Origin: Bugulina stolonifera
Lineage: Eukaryota > Bryozoa > Gymnolaemata > Cheilostomatida > Bugulidae
Assembly (NCBI GenBank): GCA_935421135.1
Contig: OW285194.1
Coordinates: 8,168,376-8,232,375 of the forward strand
Direction of reading: 5' to 3'
DNA: 64,000 nucleotides
This document shows, piece after piece, positions 25,012 to 38,100 of the stretch. The stretch's first letter is position 1, and every line of letters begins with the position of its first letter. Position numbers and translations under genes: made by a program. The notes under the pieces were generated by a model, which saw only the letters and a program-made list of their open reading frames with translations, was not told where the DNA came from and made no database searches.

Positions 25012-28000
25012 TCACCGTCATCACCGCCACCCCTCCTCCACCGCCGCCCACCCTCCCCCCGCAACCCCCACTCACCCGAACGACCAATCGTTTGAGGCGG
25101 TCAAGCCGCGTCCGCCCACGTTGCGTGCGGCGCCGACCGTACACGTGGAGGCGACGCCGGTGCCCCGTATCCACCGGGCCAAGCGACTAGGCAGCGGCCC
25201 GCCGCTTCTCCTGCGCCCTCCACTCGAAAAGCTTGTGATCTAAACGAGCGAATTCGGCTGCGCTTCGCCTACAGCTCTCATTAGCGATATACATTGTATT
25301 GACAATAAAGAACCATGTACATGTGTTAAGTCAGCATATATAATACATTAAATAAACTTTTCGCAATGGTGACAATAGAATGGATAAAAGATTGTGTACA
25401 CGTGTTAAAACACAATTGAAAGAATAAAAGACACATATTTAAAAGAGTATGTCATATCTATTATACATTAGATAAACTTTTCACAATAGTAGCAATAGAA
25501 TAAATAAAAGGTTGTGTGCATGTGTTAAGTCAGCATTATGTAATATATTAAATTGTTTAGCCTCCCTATAAAAATATATAGTAGTAGGGTGTGAGTTATT
25601 TTTTAGCTTGATAGCATTTTATACAATAAACACTTCACAATTGCTGCCAATTACTCCATTTAACACTAACCTTATGTTCTACTTGTTGACATCTCTGATC
25701 AGGCACTGACTAGTAGGTAGCTGTCTCTGTTTACTCTCACTCTGTTGACTAGAGGCTGATTGTTCATACTGCTAGAGTGAGAAACTCATACCTTAAATAG
25801 TAGTATTCAGTGGGCGGAGTCTAACCATTTCCCCACCCCGATGTGAATCCGAAGCCTCCCGATGTGAATCCGAAGCCTCCCGATGCACCCCGATGTGAAT
25901 CCGAAGCCTCCCGATGCACCCCGATGTGAATCCGAAGCCTCCCGATGCACCCCGATGTGAATCCGAAGCCTCCCGATGCACCCCGATGTGAATCCGAAGC
26001 CTCCCGATGCACCCCGATGTGAATCCGAAGCCTCCCGATGCATCCCGATGTGAATCCGAAGCTTCCCGATGCATCCCGATGTGATTCCGAAGCTTCCCGG
26101 TGCATCCCGATGTGAATCCGAAGCTTCCCGGTGCATCCCGATGTGAATCCGAAGCTTCCCGATGCATCCCGATGTGAATCCGAAGCTTCCCGATGCATCC
26201 CGATGTGATTCCGAAGCTTCCCGATGCATCCCGATGTGATTCCGAAGCTTCCCGATGCATCCCGATGTGATTCCGAAGCTTCCCGATGCATCCCGAAGCT
26301 TCCCGATGCATCCCGATGTGTCAATTCACATCGGGAGGCTTCGGAATCACATCGGGATGCATCGGGAAGCTTCGGATTCACATCGGGATGCATCGGGAAG
26401 CTTCGGAATCACATCGGGATGCATCGGGAAGCTTCGGAATCACATCGGGATGCATCGGGAAGCTTCGGAATCACATCGGGATGCATCGGGAAGCTTCGGA
26501 TTCACATTGGGATGCATCGGGAAGCTTCGGAATCACATCGGGATGCATCGGAAGGCTTCGGATTCACATCGGGATGCATCGGGAGGCTTCGGATTCACAT
26601 CGGGAGGCTTCGGATTCACATCGGGAGGCTTCGGATTCACATCGGGGTGCATCGGGTCACATTGGGATTGGATAAAAAAAGGGAGGAGTCAAGAAATGAG
26701 CAGTTGTATAAAGGGAGAGTGGGATCACAGTCTCAGCATTCAAAGTTCAGCACACTACTACAATAGTACATTATCGATGGATACTGACAACATAGTCCAA
26801 AACCAAGAAGAGTTATTTGCGGGCTTAACGGACTCACAAATGGATGGAATTATTGAAGAAGAAGAGTGCAGTCAGAAGAGGAAAGAAGAGGTGGATGCGT
26901 TAAAAGAGGCACGGAAGAAGGGGAAAATAATAGGAGTGGGGAGTCTTGCCCGAAAGGATCTTTCTAACATGGCGGACTCTCCATCCTCCCCGGAGCGGGC
27001 CTCGGATAGGGGCGAGACCACAACAACCCATGGATGAGTATTATTCCAAGATAGAAAAGATGCAGCTTTCTTCAGTAGTATTGTTTTATTACGAAGATAA
27101 ATAGAGAAAAAATAAAAGAATCAAGAATCAAGCAGAAATCTAAAAAGCAAAGAAAAAAAAGAATGCAGGTAAGATAAAAACTATTGGTCTCTTTTTTTAG
27201 TTATAGTAGTATAAAAACGAATTATAAGTAAGGTGAAGTATTTCTCTCTAGTCAAAGTGAAAAGGTGAAAAAAGCATAATATTGTTTACATGCGTTGTGA
27301 GTGGGAAAGTATTATTTCTTTTATTATAGTATAAACGTTGTAATAGAGCTCTTATAGAATGATCTCGAACTCTTCCTTCTACTCTGCTTAGCCGTGTAAT
27401 TATTCCCTCCATACTCCACCCTCGAGCTCGAAGGAGACAGAACAAGATGCAGTAGTCTCCACACACGTTAGTACTCTCTTCTCGTAGACACTCTCCATTC
27501 CATACTATTGGTATTCCCCATTGTTGTAACATCTTACCCACATCAGGATAAATAGAAGGGGGGAGTCCATAGGAGTCGAAATACTCTATTTCTTTTCCAT
27601 TCGAAAAAACAGAGATCCAATGCTCGCCACTTTTCTCACTTGTTTGAGTGTTGAAAACAAAAGATCCAGATGGGGAGAAGGAGTCTAAGAAGTGATCCCT
27701 TGGCATAACCCCTCTAAAGGAGGTTGATGAGAGTTTATCATCAGATAGAATATTCGAGATTGAGAATGTATCCATTCTTTTTACATCATCCCGGCTACCA
27801 TAGATACTTCGTGATTTGCATTCAAGTAGATAATGTCATCTTTTTCTTCGTATACAAACAGTCCAAGTGTATTTTGAGTTTGATTAGCAAATGCTAGATT
27901 AATAGATAGACTCCCATTTGATAACAAGTGAAAGTTGTCATCACACAAATCTCCTGAAATGTCAAAGGCGTAGAGAGCAGCGCAGGACTTGTATTTGCTA

Positions 28001-31000
28001 GGGGAGATCTCATTCCCTGTGTCAGCATCGGATGTATTTGTGACAGTGAACAAATTCATGAATTCACGAGCAAACTTTCCACTTGCAAAGTTTGGTTCAT
28101 ATCTTCGGGTCACCGGTGTTCCATCAATTAGTAGTTCTAATGAACTTAGATTGTTATGTCCAAATTTGAAGGGATTTTGCTTATACGTTCCACTCTTTGC
28201 AGTATGGTTGACTAGTCCGACAAAGACTCTGTTTGGCTTCTGTCCCGCTTGATCAAAGTTTACTCTCACTGACTGGTGTCCAGCAGGGATGACATGGAAA
28301 TGAGTTTTTATTCGGTCAATTGGTAGTTTTATAGACTCTTGTTGCACAACCCAAACATCCATTTGTGCTTTTTGTAAGGCCGGATTGGCTTGTACACGTC
28401 GAATCCACAATTCTGTCTTAGTTATAGAAATCTTCGCCCCTCCTGCAGGGTTGTCTGTTTCTGCTAAGAGGGCCATTTGTGGAATAGCACGTTGTAGAGT
28501 AAGGCGAGAGCGAACTCCTGGTGGAATAAGTCTTCCTTGAGAAAACATACTCAACCTAGGTCTCCCATAGAAGCTCATCTCTTTACTTGTGGCTATAAGT
28601 TTCTTTCTTTTTTCAACCACTTCGGGAGGTATAGCATCATAGTCTTCTCCAGTTCCTTCATCCTCCATCCACCCACTCCCAACTTTCATATATGTGCTCT
28701 TAGCATCTTTACCATAGTTTAGGAGATTCTCGACATAAGCTCTATGTCCATAGTTTGGTTCATACTCAACATCTTGCCCAGCCAGTTGAACAGTGGCAGA
28801 AGAAAAGAGACTGTGCATAAAATTGTCCCCTGGAACAACCTTTAGTTGTTCTTCCGCAGGTAGTACGCTTCCATCAGCCTTGCTCACCTTTACTGTGGTG
28901 TGTAAGTAAGACCTTGATAGATCTGTGTAGAGTTCGTCTGCGGGCGGGATGTTAAATTCAATAGTGCCATCAGGGGAGTCCGTAACAGGAGCCAAAGGTA
29001 CCCACTCACCTCTGAGCACGCTAGTATGAGTTGGCGGAGTGGCAAATAAGTCAAAACTGGAGTCAACCGTGTCTGGAGAGTCTTCAGAAACCTTGGAGAG
29101 AGAGATGGCTCGATGTGTGACGGACATGTTCGATAGTGTGAGAGTTGTTCCATCTAGTACTTGCTCCTACAGTCGCTTGTCTAAGAGTGGGGAGTGGTGA
29201 GTCTAGGTGCGGATTATATATTTATCTTTCATTTAGTCAAAAACTGTTTTTCTTCCTTTACGCTTTTTCTTTGTAGACTTTTGACTAACTCGTGCACGTT
29301 TGGCAGGTGGTTCACGTAATTCATCTTCTACATCACCTAGAAGATCCCCACCAGCTTCACGAAAACGTTTTGCTGCAGAGGATTTGAAGTTCTCTCCCTT
29401 GATTACATCTCCCAGAACCGAAGCTCCAGTAGTCAATAGCTTTTTCCCAATAGTTTTGGCACCATTCTTTAGCATGGGAAGGACCCCTCGGGCCAGCCCA
29501 GAAAAGAGTGAGCCGATCCCATTACCTGTCATAATAGGTTTTCCCCTGTACACACTCATTCCCTCTCCCACCTGGTTTGCATAATAGTCTTCATACATCT
29601 CACCTGACTCATCAGGAAAATATGGAACTATGCGAGGGGCCATGTTATTTCTCTCCACGCGGTCTGAAACGAACCGTCAGCACAACCTTTCCACTGCGAA
29701 ATGAGACCCTTTCTCCATCATCACGTCTTATATCTACCTCGATGAGGTCTGTGCTTGTATTAGACACTGGAGAGTATTGGACATTCGAAAACTCAAAGAA
29801 AACGGTGCTATTTCTTTCACTCTCTGTTATAGGAACTGTGCGAAGTAGGGGGACTAGACTATCTCCAACATGTCTTGGTGAGACTACGGAGGAGTAGACA
29901 TAGAGGGATGTGAAACCAGCATTGATGTCTGGAGGGTTTTGACTCCTGTTGATTTCCGCAGCATATTCTACATCAGGTTCGAATCCCAACACCCACGCAA
30001 CATCACGTGACATCATGACAGAGTGTTCCTGTTCTCTCAACATGAGGAAGGTTTCATTCCGTAGACTATCATAGTAAAAGCTCACTACTTTTTCTAAGTC
30101 GTAGTTTATTAGTATTCTATTGATCTCACTCAAAAGTTCACCCATGGAAGCATACCTTCCACTCCTGATTTCACATTTTCGTTTGACTCCATCTTTTGTA
30201 TTCGTAACCACTACATAGCCATCTTCCACATTTCTCCAGGATGCGGGGTACTGAATGTCAAGTAACCCAACCTCCCACTGTGATGAGTGAAGCTTCAATG
30301 TCTTGGCTAGCTTCGTAATGAAGTGAGCATTGGTGTTTGTGTCACTCCCACCGATGCGTACATTTGAGGTAAGTGTGACATTGAAGGCCATCTTTGAGAG
30401 TGAGCAAAACTGAACTTACATATCGAATTTATACTACCTTTGATTTTACACAAACTGACTAGAATCTATCCAACTATTAAATGAAGAGGGATAACCACTC
30501 CATTTCACGAAACTCTCTTCTTTTCCTCTCCTTCTCCGTTTACGTATGACTTTCTCAACTCTAAAGATTTCAGGTAGGTTAACATGTTGCAATTCTTGTG
30601 CATAGAATGTTCCATCTACTCCTTCTTTGTTTAGGTCTTCCAGTGTATAGACAGGAGGTGAGGTATGTGCCTTGACTGCTTTTATGGTGAATATCTCGGT
30701 TGACCAGTTTGGTGTGAACCCTCGCTCAAAGCTACTACGAGCCATCGAAATCCGAACATGATCACCTGGTGAGTATTTTACTCTTGTTTTCTTTAACCAT
30801 CGTTTAGGTGAGAACTCATTTAACCGAACCCAAACCTCTTCTTGATTATCGTAATCAACCTCAATAGGTTTCATTCCAATTGACCTATTAAAACTGTTGT
30901 TATATCCTTGGACTAGGTCTTCTACATCTTCTAAGTAGCGTCCATCTCCTCTATAAGTGAGTAGACGATGAATTTTCCCTCTCAATGTTCTATTAAAGCG

Positions 31001-34000
31001 TTCAACAAGAGCAGCCTTGATGATCTCATTCTCAGAGGTGAAATGGCTAACTCCGTACTTCTTTAGCACTTCACTCACCCTTCTGTTTAGGAACTCCTTA
31101 CCTTTATCAGTTTGTATTTGTCTAAAGCTTTCATTTTCGAATAGAGAGATGAGTGCATTGGACACTTCCAGACCAGACTTGGAATGAAGAGGAAAGACCC
31201 ATGCTTTCCGTGAGAAGGCATCTATGCAGGTGAGCAAAAATGTTACTCCATCATTTGAGTCCTTGTGCGCACGCACATCCACGAGATCTGCCTGGAGTTG
31301 TTCACCAATCCCACTCACAAACGTTTTTCTCCTTGTAAACTTCATTCTAATCGGGCGATGAAGAGTGTATGCGTCTTGACTTCTCAACCACTTCTCAACA
31401 TCATTCTCATTAATACCAGGAGGAGAAGCTAAAACTAACTTTCTCTTTCCTCCAAAAGATGGTGGTTGAGGAGGGGAGAAGTAAATATCGCGTAGACCTT
31501 CATCTATATCATCCATCTTTCTGTTTTACTATCGCTTGCAAGAGGGGTTTTAGGAAGCTTTCGCCTAGACCTAGTTTTGATAGGACTTCTATTATCACCC
31601 TTCCCACTCCAACGTGCGCCAGCTTCTGACCTCTCTGGTTTTGTTTCTCTCCTATATGGATGTGGTAGTGGTGACCTTGAGCCACTTCGCCTCTTTTCAT
31701 CATCTCTTTTTTTCTCTCGCCCTCGCTCTTGTGCTTCTTCTTCTCTTTGTCTCCATGTATGCATTTCATTAAACCTAGTGTTAATTCCCTCTAATGTATT
31801 ATACAACTCCTGCTGCGGATGGCGTGATCTCTCCAACTCTTTTAGGAACTTATTCATTTTATGAGCATGTTGCTCTAGCTGAGAGTAGATGTCTGTATCA
31901 GAGTTTTTGAGGTTAGATATTACATCTTTTCTGCTTTTTTCTGCCAGGAGTAGATCCCCATTTGTAGAGAGTGAGGGTAGATGCTCTCCTTCTTTTTTGT
32001 TGTTTCTACTATTCATTGATTCATATGTATGTTTATCCATAAGAAGATACTTTTTAGAAAACTTGAGACTCATTTCACCTTCGTCCACCACCTAATCCGC
32101 CAAGCACACCTCCGAGTAAACTTGCCAATGGCTTCAAAAGAAGACCTAAAAATCCGCCACGTTGTAGGATTAACTTTTTCTGCCTCACACTAGTACGAGA
32201 GTTGGTGAGATCCTCAATGGCCCTTCTATGTCGACGTAGAGAGTTCAACTGAGCGGTAGTTAGATGAATATTACCTAATAATACATTTCTAGCACACTCA
32301 ACAAGAGCGAGTATAAGGTCTTTGTTAGCCTCAGCAATGGTTGAATCTCTGATGGTTGCAGATGCTTTCGTCAGTGCATATATACTCAAGGCATTCCTCC
32401 TCAACCTTGGAGAATACTCGGGTGAATTAATGTATCTCATGCTTGATGATGGATGCGCTCTCTTCGAGTCCAAGACAGTTTATGGAGAGAGTAGAGATGT
32501 GAATGCTACTTATATTCCAGGGTATTCGGGATATATACAGTCATGGGAGAGTGCTCAGAAGCAAAATTACCGATCAGTCTAGCCCACTCCGGGGTTTCCT
32601 GGCGAAGATTCAAGAATAGAAAAGAGTGTGGCTTACGTGTAGCATCACTAAAAGCTTCTTGAACAGCTCTTGTACTCTGAGGAAAAGCCTGCTTTGCAAG
32701 ATTGGTAACAGACATTCCGTCTCTGGGGTTCTTGAACAAGAAAAAGTACTGCGAGTTTATTGACACTGTTCTATTATCTTTCGGGAAAAGGTTCTGTAGT
32801 AAGAAAAAGACGCTTATGTTCAGGTGGTGACTGAACTTTGTAAAGATTGCATTAGTAGTCTCTTTCCCCCCGACTTCACCCATCAAGTCATCAATGATGA
32901 GCCAGCGATTCTTCCCATCACGCTCTATATCCATTTCTACATCAATGAGTCCTGAATGAAACCTTACTTTATCCTTGTAATCCTCAAAGCGGCGTTGCCA
33001 AACTCCATAGCAGTAAATGATTTCAACAGGAGTGGGTGAAGCAATTTCATCAACTCTCTTAATAAGACTAAATAGTAGTTCCGTTTTTCCACTCCCTGTT
33101 GGACCACAGACTAGAGCTGTGAAGGGACTCTGCAAGCGAAGATCGATTTCTTGGTGTGGACGCATGCTGATCCAGTTGAGTAGCTAATAGAGTTGTGTTT
33201 GTTTTTAAAAAGTGTCCTTGCCTAAGTACTCCTTTGTCTTTGCCATTGGGTGGTTCCCTATCACTTAGATATGTGTAAACTGATGGGGATAAAGATGAGC
33301 AAGAAAGTATAAATAGTATTATGATTATGTAGAATGTGAACTTCTTTCTTTTGTTGCTTCTCTCTCCTATTTGCTCCCTTCCCTCTTCAGCAGAGATAGC
33401 TACTACTTCATCTAAGAGACCATCAGCCACATCTTCATAATTCTCATTTCTACATACTACCTCTTGCTTTGACATCTTGCCCTTGTTTGAGAGAACGATT
33501 GGAATCTATACACTTTTATTCATCATTACTTTCTCCTGTTGGAACCCACTGTGGCAGTTTACTATCTTCCCCTTCTGCTTTTGCATCATTATCATCTAGT
33601 TTGTTAGCCAGGTGGGGAATTATGTGATCAATAATTGATACACTATCCATTTTTTCTTCTTCTTCTTCTTCTTTTTGCAAACGCTCGATTTCCATCATTA
33701 ACCTCTCTTTTTCCATTCTTTCCTCTGTTAACTTTTTTTCTAAGAAGGCAATGCGATTTGTTCTTCTCTCTTTTCTTGCATCAATTCTCTGTTGCATCTC
33801 TAGTGCTTCTTTCCACCCCAGTGCTCCTGCCAATTCCACTTTCTTTAGTGCCAATTCTTGTTCTATCTTTCTAATCTCTTGTTCCCTTTTGTCACACATT
33901 TCAACCTCTTCTTTAGTTTCTACATGAGTTTGCTCTTCTATCATAATCCGGTTATTCTCTCCTGTAGAAGTCTCTCTCACTTCCACCCTAGCTTCTCCTG

Positions 34001-35129
34001 GTGAAGGGCTTCTTATCTCCTCTAACCCGTTTTTGGATGAATCTACTTCTCCAATGTCACACATTTCAACCTCTTCTATCATAACCTGGTTAGTCTCTCC
34101 TGTAGAAGTCTCTCTCACCTCTAATCTAGCATCTCCTGGTGAAGGGCTTCTTATCACCTCTAACCCATTTTTGGATGGATCTAGTTCTCCAAACAATCGC
34201 CCTGCATATAGCGTATTACCTCTACTAAGAATTAAACCAGGGATGCTTTCTTCATTGTAACTCCTCTTCGCTCGCGATTTCTCCTTCCCATCCTCAAAGC
34301 GACATCTTCTTGCCCCATCCTTTAATATGTTCAATACTCTATGATAGAGTTCATTCTTTGAACCTTCCCCACCAGGTTCATTATCCAGATATAGTAAGAA
34401 GTGAGTGTTAAAAGTGGCCTCCGCTCCCACACCAGTTTCATCCCAGTTTCTATCTTCAATAATCTTCTCAACCTCCACTCTACACCAGGTTGACAACTCC
34501 GCATTCCTAAGAAGGAGTAAGGGAGAAGAAACGGATGCGTTTTTTGTTTCTACCATAGATGAAAATCTTGACCTAGCTCCTGTTAAGTCTTCATAACAAA
34601 GTGCCATTTTCCTCAACTTTTCCTCTCCTATCTTAAAAGGGATATTCATAGAGAGTGAAAGTGTTCTAAAATAGATGGCAAGCTCTACCACTAAGGAATT
34701 ATGAGCGAGTCTGTCAACCCAATACCACATCCATGGACTATTCGTTTCTTCGATATTACTTTTGATCATATAATCCCATACAGACTTCGGGAGGACTTCC
34801 TTTAAAAGTACATATCTCCCCGCCGCTCCTTTGGTGAGAAGAGACATGTTTGCTATGACTAAGTCTTCTTTGTATTAATACTATCATCAGTCAAACTTAT
34901 CTTTTATAGTCCCACCCCAGTGGAACTCGGAATGGGCGGCGGGCCGCTGCCTAGTCGCTTGGCCCGGTGGATACGGGGCACCGGCGTCGCCTCCACGTGT
35001 ACGGTCGGCGCCGCACGCAACGTGGGCGGACGCGGCTTGACCGCCTCAAACGATCGGTCGTTCGGGTGAGTGGGGGTTGCGGGGGGAGGGTGGGCGGCGG
35101 TGGAGGAGGGGTGGCGGTGATGACGGTGA

Positions 35130-35160
<31 letters not shown>

Positions 35161-38100
35161 GGTGGCGGCGGCGGCGGTGGTGGTGGTGGCGGCGGTGGCG
35201 GCGGTGGCGGCGGTGGCGGCGGTGGCGGCGGTGGCGGCGGTGGCGGTGGTGGCGGCGGTGGCGGCGGCGGTGGTGAGGGCGGTGGTGGCGGCGGCCGTGG
35301 CGGCGGTGAGGGCGGCGGTGGCGGCGGCGGCGACGGCGGTGGCGCGGACGGGACGAGGGCGGTGGCGGGGAGTGGGGGAGGAGTGGGAGGTGGGGGAGGG
35401 GGAGGGGGGCGGGAAGGAGGGAGGGAAGGGGTCGTGGCCGGGTTCGGGGTCAAGTGTGCAAATGTTTTTTCGACCAATCAGAAGGGGGGATTTTGGGGTG
35501 ACCTTGGCAAGGTCGTGTGCAAAATTTTTGTGCTCTTCTGTGATTGGTTGAAATCGGAAATACCGGCTTGTGATTGGTTGAAAACAGGGGTCAATGAGTG
35601 CGTGTCTGTCTAGAAGTGCACTGACTATACTACTGTTGTGACACAGCTACATGTATTTAGATCGACACAAAAATACTGTTCACCCTTGTTCACTACAAGT
35701 GGGTGCTCATGAAAATGAAGATAACTTGTGTTTGTCACCAGAGATTATTCATAAACTTTCCTTTTATTTGCCAGGATCGACATTCTCGGTACTCTGGGAG
35801 CCATCAATCAGCTACTAGTTCAACACATCAAAGAGAACAGCACATCCCTTCCACCTATGAAGTACGTAATATACTGTGGTCAAGTCACTACTAGAGAGTT
35901 TAAACAAAAACATCAATCTGTCTTTGGAGGCATACCACTAGTAAGTAGTTCAAGACTGTGTGAAAATACTGTGGTCAACATTGTTAAAATTTTTACATAC
36001 AAATGTTGTGCATAAGATAATGCAGAATATTCTCTATGTTCCATCCAAAAAAATCCACATCTAAAGCTTCCATTATTTGTAATTCTGATCAAAACAGGCC
36101 CAGCATGCTTAGATAAAACTTGGTGAAATTGTATTTTTCAAAAATAACTCCCAAGTAGCCCGAACAAAGTTCTTAGCTATACTTACTGGGTCATCCCAAC
36201 ACATCAACAGTCAATATTATTGCGTAAGACAGAAATATATGCCGACTCTTCTAGAACCTCTATGGAATGTCTGAGATACAAACTGCAGCCTTTTCATCTG
36301 TTGGGGACTCAGTGGAAGATGAAGAATCAAGGCTAGAATCCAAATTGTTCATTAGAATAAATATGGAGGTAAAAAATAATTTCCATTTATCATTATATTT
36401 GACAGCAACTGACTTTGTGTTGCTGTAATTAAATGAATGATATTTCATACAACCTAATTTAGGCTCATATAGACAACTTGAAGGAAGAGTAACGGAAAGG
36501 CAATGGATAAGCCTGTGAAAGTTGGTCCTTTTAAGTGCACCAGGCTGATAATTTCTGTTGTATTCTTATAACAGTTTGTATATGTATTGTATTACCGCTC
36601 AATCTCATCTGACTTCACCATGTTGAACAGAAGTGTTTATATACAAAGAATATATCTACTAGCTTACCAGCTATAAGCTACTCTAGCCAAAAGCTATTAG
36701 CTACTAGCTGCTAGCTTTACACATACAATATGATAGGAGGTGATGACTCCAAGAAACATAATAGTAATGTCATATTATAATGTCTCAACAATTTCTAATC
36801 AGAGATGCTACATTAGTGACATATTCACCTGAACAAAGTTTAATTTTTGTTTCTGTTTTTCAGATTCGCATAGCTGGTGAAAATGATGAAACACTAGACA
36901 TTGGAAAGGAGGGAGAGCTTCAAATAAAAAGTTACAGCTTACTCAAGGAATACAGGGGAATGCCTGACAAAACAAGAGAGGCTTATACCAGAGATGGGTT
37001 CTTTAAAACAGGGTTAGAAAATGCAGGCTTGCAAGCTATCAGTTGGTACAAGGGGTTAATTGCGAATATTTGTAAATACTACGGGAGAGATCGGATTAAA
37101 AACTTTTCACATTTTTACTATACCAAAAAAGCAGCACTATTCTGCTAGTATTACAGTGTACAAGCTTTTATCATCACTACCCGTTTTCCTAAGTTCCGTC
37201 TTGTCTGCATTAATAATTTATTTTCATTTTATGCTCTCTTTCCTCCTATGACGTTATGTTTGCGAATAGATAATAAATATTTTATCTTATCCAATTGGCT
37301 CATTGTTGTTAGCCAGTGATCTAAAAATGTTTCAATTCATGTATAGAGATGTGGCAGTGATGCACCCTGACAGCTCATTTCAAATCAGAGGAAGGACATC
37401 GGATGGCATTAGATTTAAAATACTCTCAGATGTCGTCTATCCTGGACCACTAGAAACAGGAATGGCAAAATTTGCAGGAGTAAAAAATGTTGCTGTGAGT
37501 ATAATTATATAATTTAGTTAGAAATGTTGTGTAATAAAACAGAGAGAATGATAAGCCTACTGGGTGCACTGTAGTTTGAAGGAAATTTACAAAAAATAAT
37601 TTCCACTCTCAAAATATTGCACCTATGTTTTGTTTTCATTACAAACATCGCCATTGTAAGATGTAAAATATTGCTTTGAGTTCAGCAATTAGTTGGTTCT
37701 GTTTTAATTGAATAGTTTTCTTGTCCTGATATTTGAGCATCAAAATTATTTGCAGCTAAAGATCGTCTTGAGCTGCTTAAGTCAGGTTGAGTTTTCCCTG
37801 ACAACATGCTATAGTCAGAAAGAGATCTAATTACGTATAATTAAGCACCCTTCCTATATCATACAAATAGCTAATACATCTCAAGCCTCAAGATACACCC
37901 TAAACTCATTAACCGTTGAAAAAATTCAATACTTGGAGCATGTTATACCCATACATAGGCTTCTTACAATATAATGCTGAGATTTACGTATGAATTCAAG
38001 TATGTTTGCATAATGTTTTTGCACATCTGTTTTAGGTGGTGACCGCTGGGGTCAATGATGCCTGGGGAGATGAGATCACCTTCTGTGTCTGGTAAGAATA

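Larger units (their letters stand above)
24552..35634. mobile_element. Polinton/Maverick element, 11,083 bp, lacks polymerase B
   Basis: Ends are AGTAGTATAG...CTATACTACT, within terminal inverted repeats of 654 bp (24552-25205) and 699 bp (34936-35634). A perfect 6-bp duplication flanks them. Ten protein genes run on the minus strand and one small candidate on the plus strand. The packaging ATPase, integrase, two capsid proteins and protease identify it as a Polinton, the endogenous virus-like elements related to adintoviruses. All ORFs are open. The TIRs differ mainly in triplet-repeat length plus a few substitutions, so the insertion looks recent. Polintons are usually about 15-20 kb and encode a protein-primed DNA polymerase B; none is present here. 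It sits in intron 6 of gene C. Confidence 0.95.

Noticed and set aside
24573..25190. Long open frames rich in Pro, Gly, Ala or Val in the left Polinton TIR, both strands
   Set aside because: They come from the (GCC/ACC)n triplet tract inside the terminal repeat, have no domain, and recur in mirror image in the right TIR.
25793..26675. Open frames in all phases over the 31-bp minisatellite
   Set aside because: The 31-bp unit lacks stops and shifts phase with each copy, so the same periodic peptide is read in every frame.
32441..32473. Longer start for the 121-aa Polinton protein
   Set aside because: The extension begins at TTG; the first ATG is at 32440 and sits after a TATA-like box.
34967..35613. 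Matching poly-Pro/Gly/Ala frames in the right TIR
   Set aside because: Same triplet repeat; stop-free by composition, not by selection.
24552..35634. A hidden or spliced DNA polymerase B in the Polinton
   Set aside because: I looked for polymerase B exonuclease and palm motifs in the listed frames and saw none; the remaining non-coding space (about 1.5 kb of repeats) is too small.
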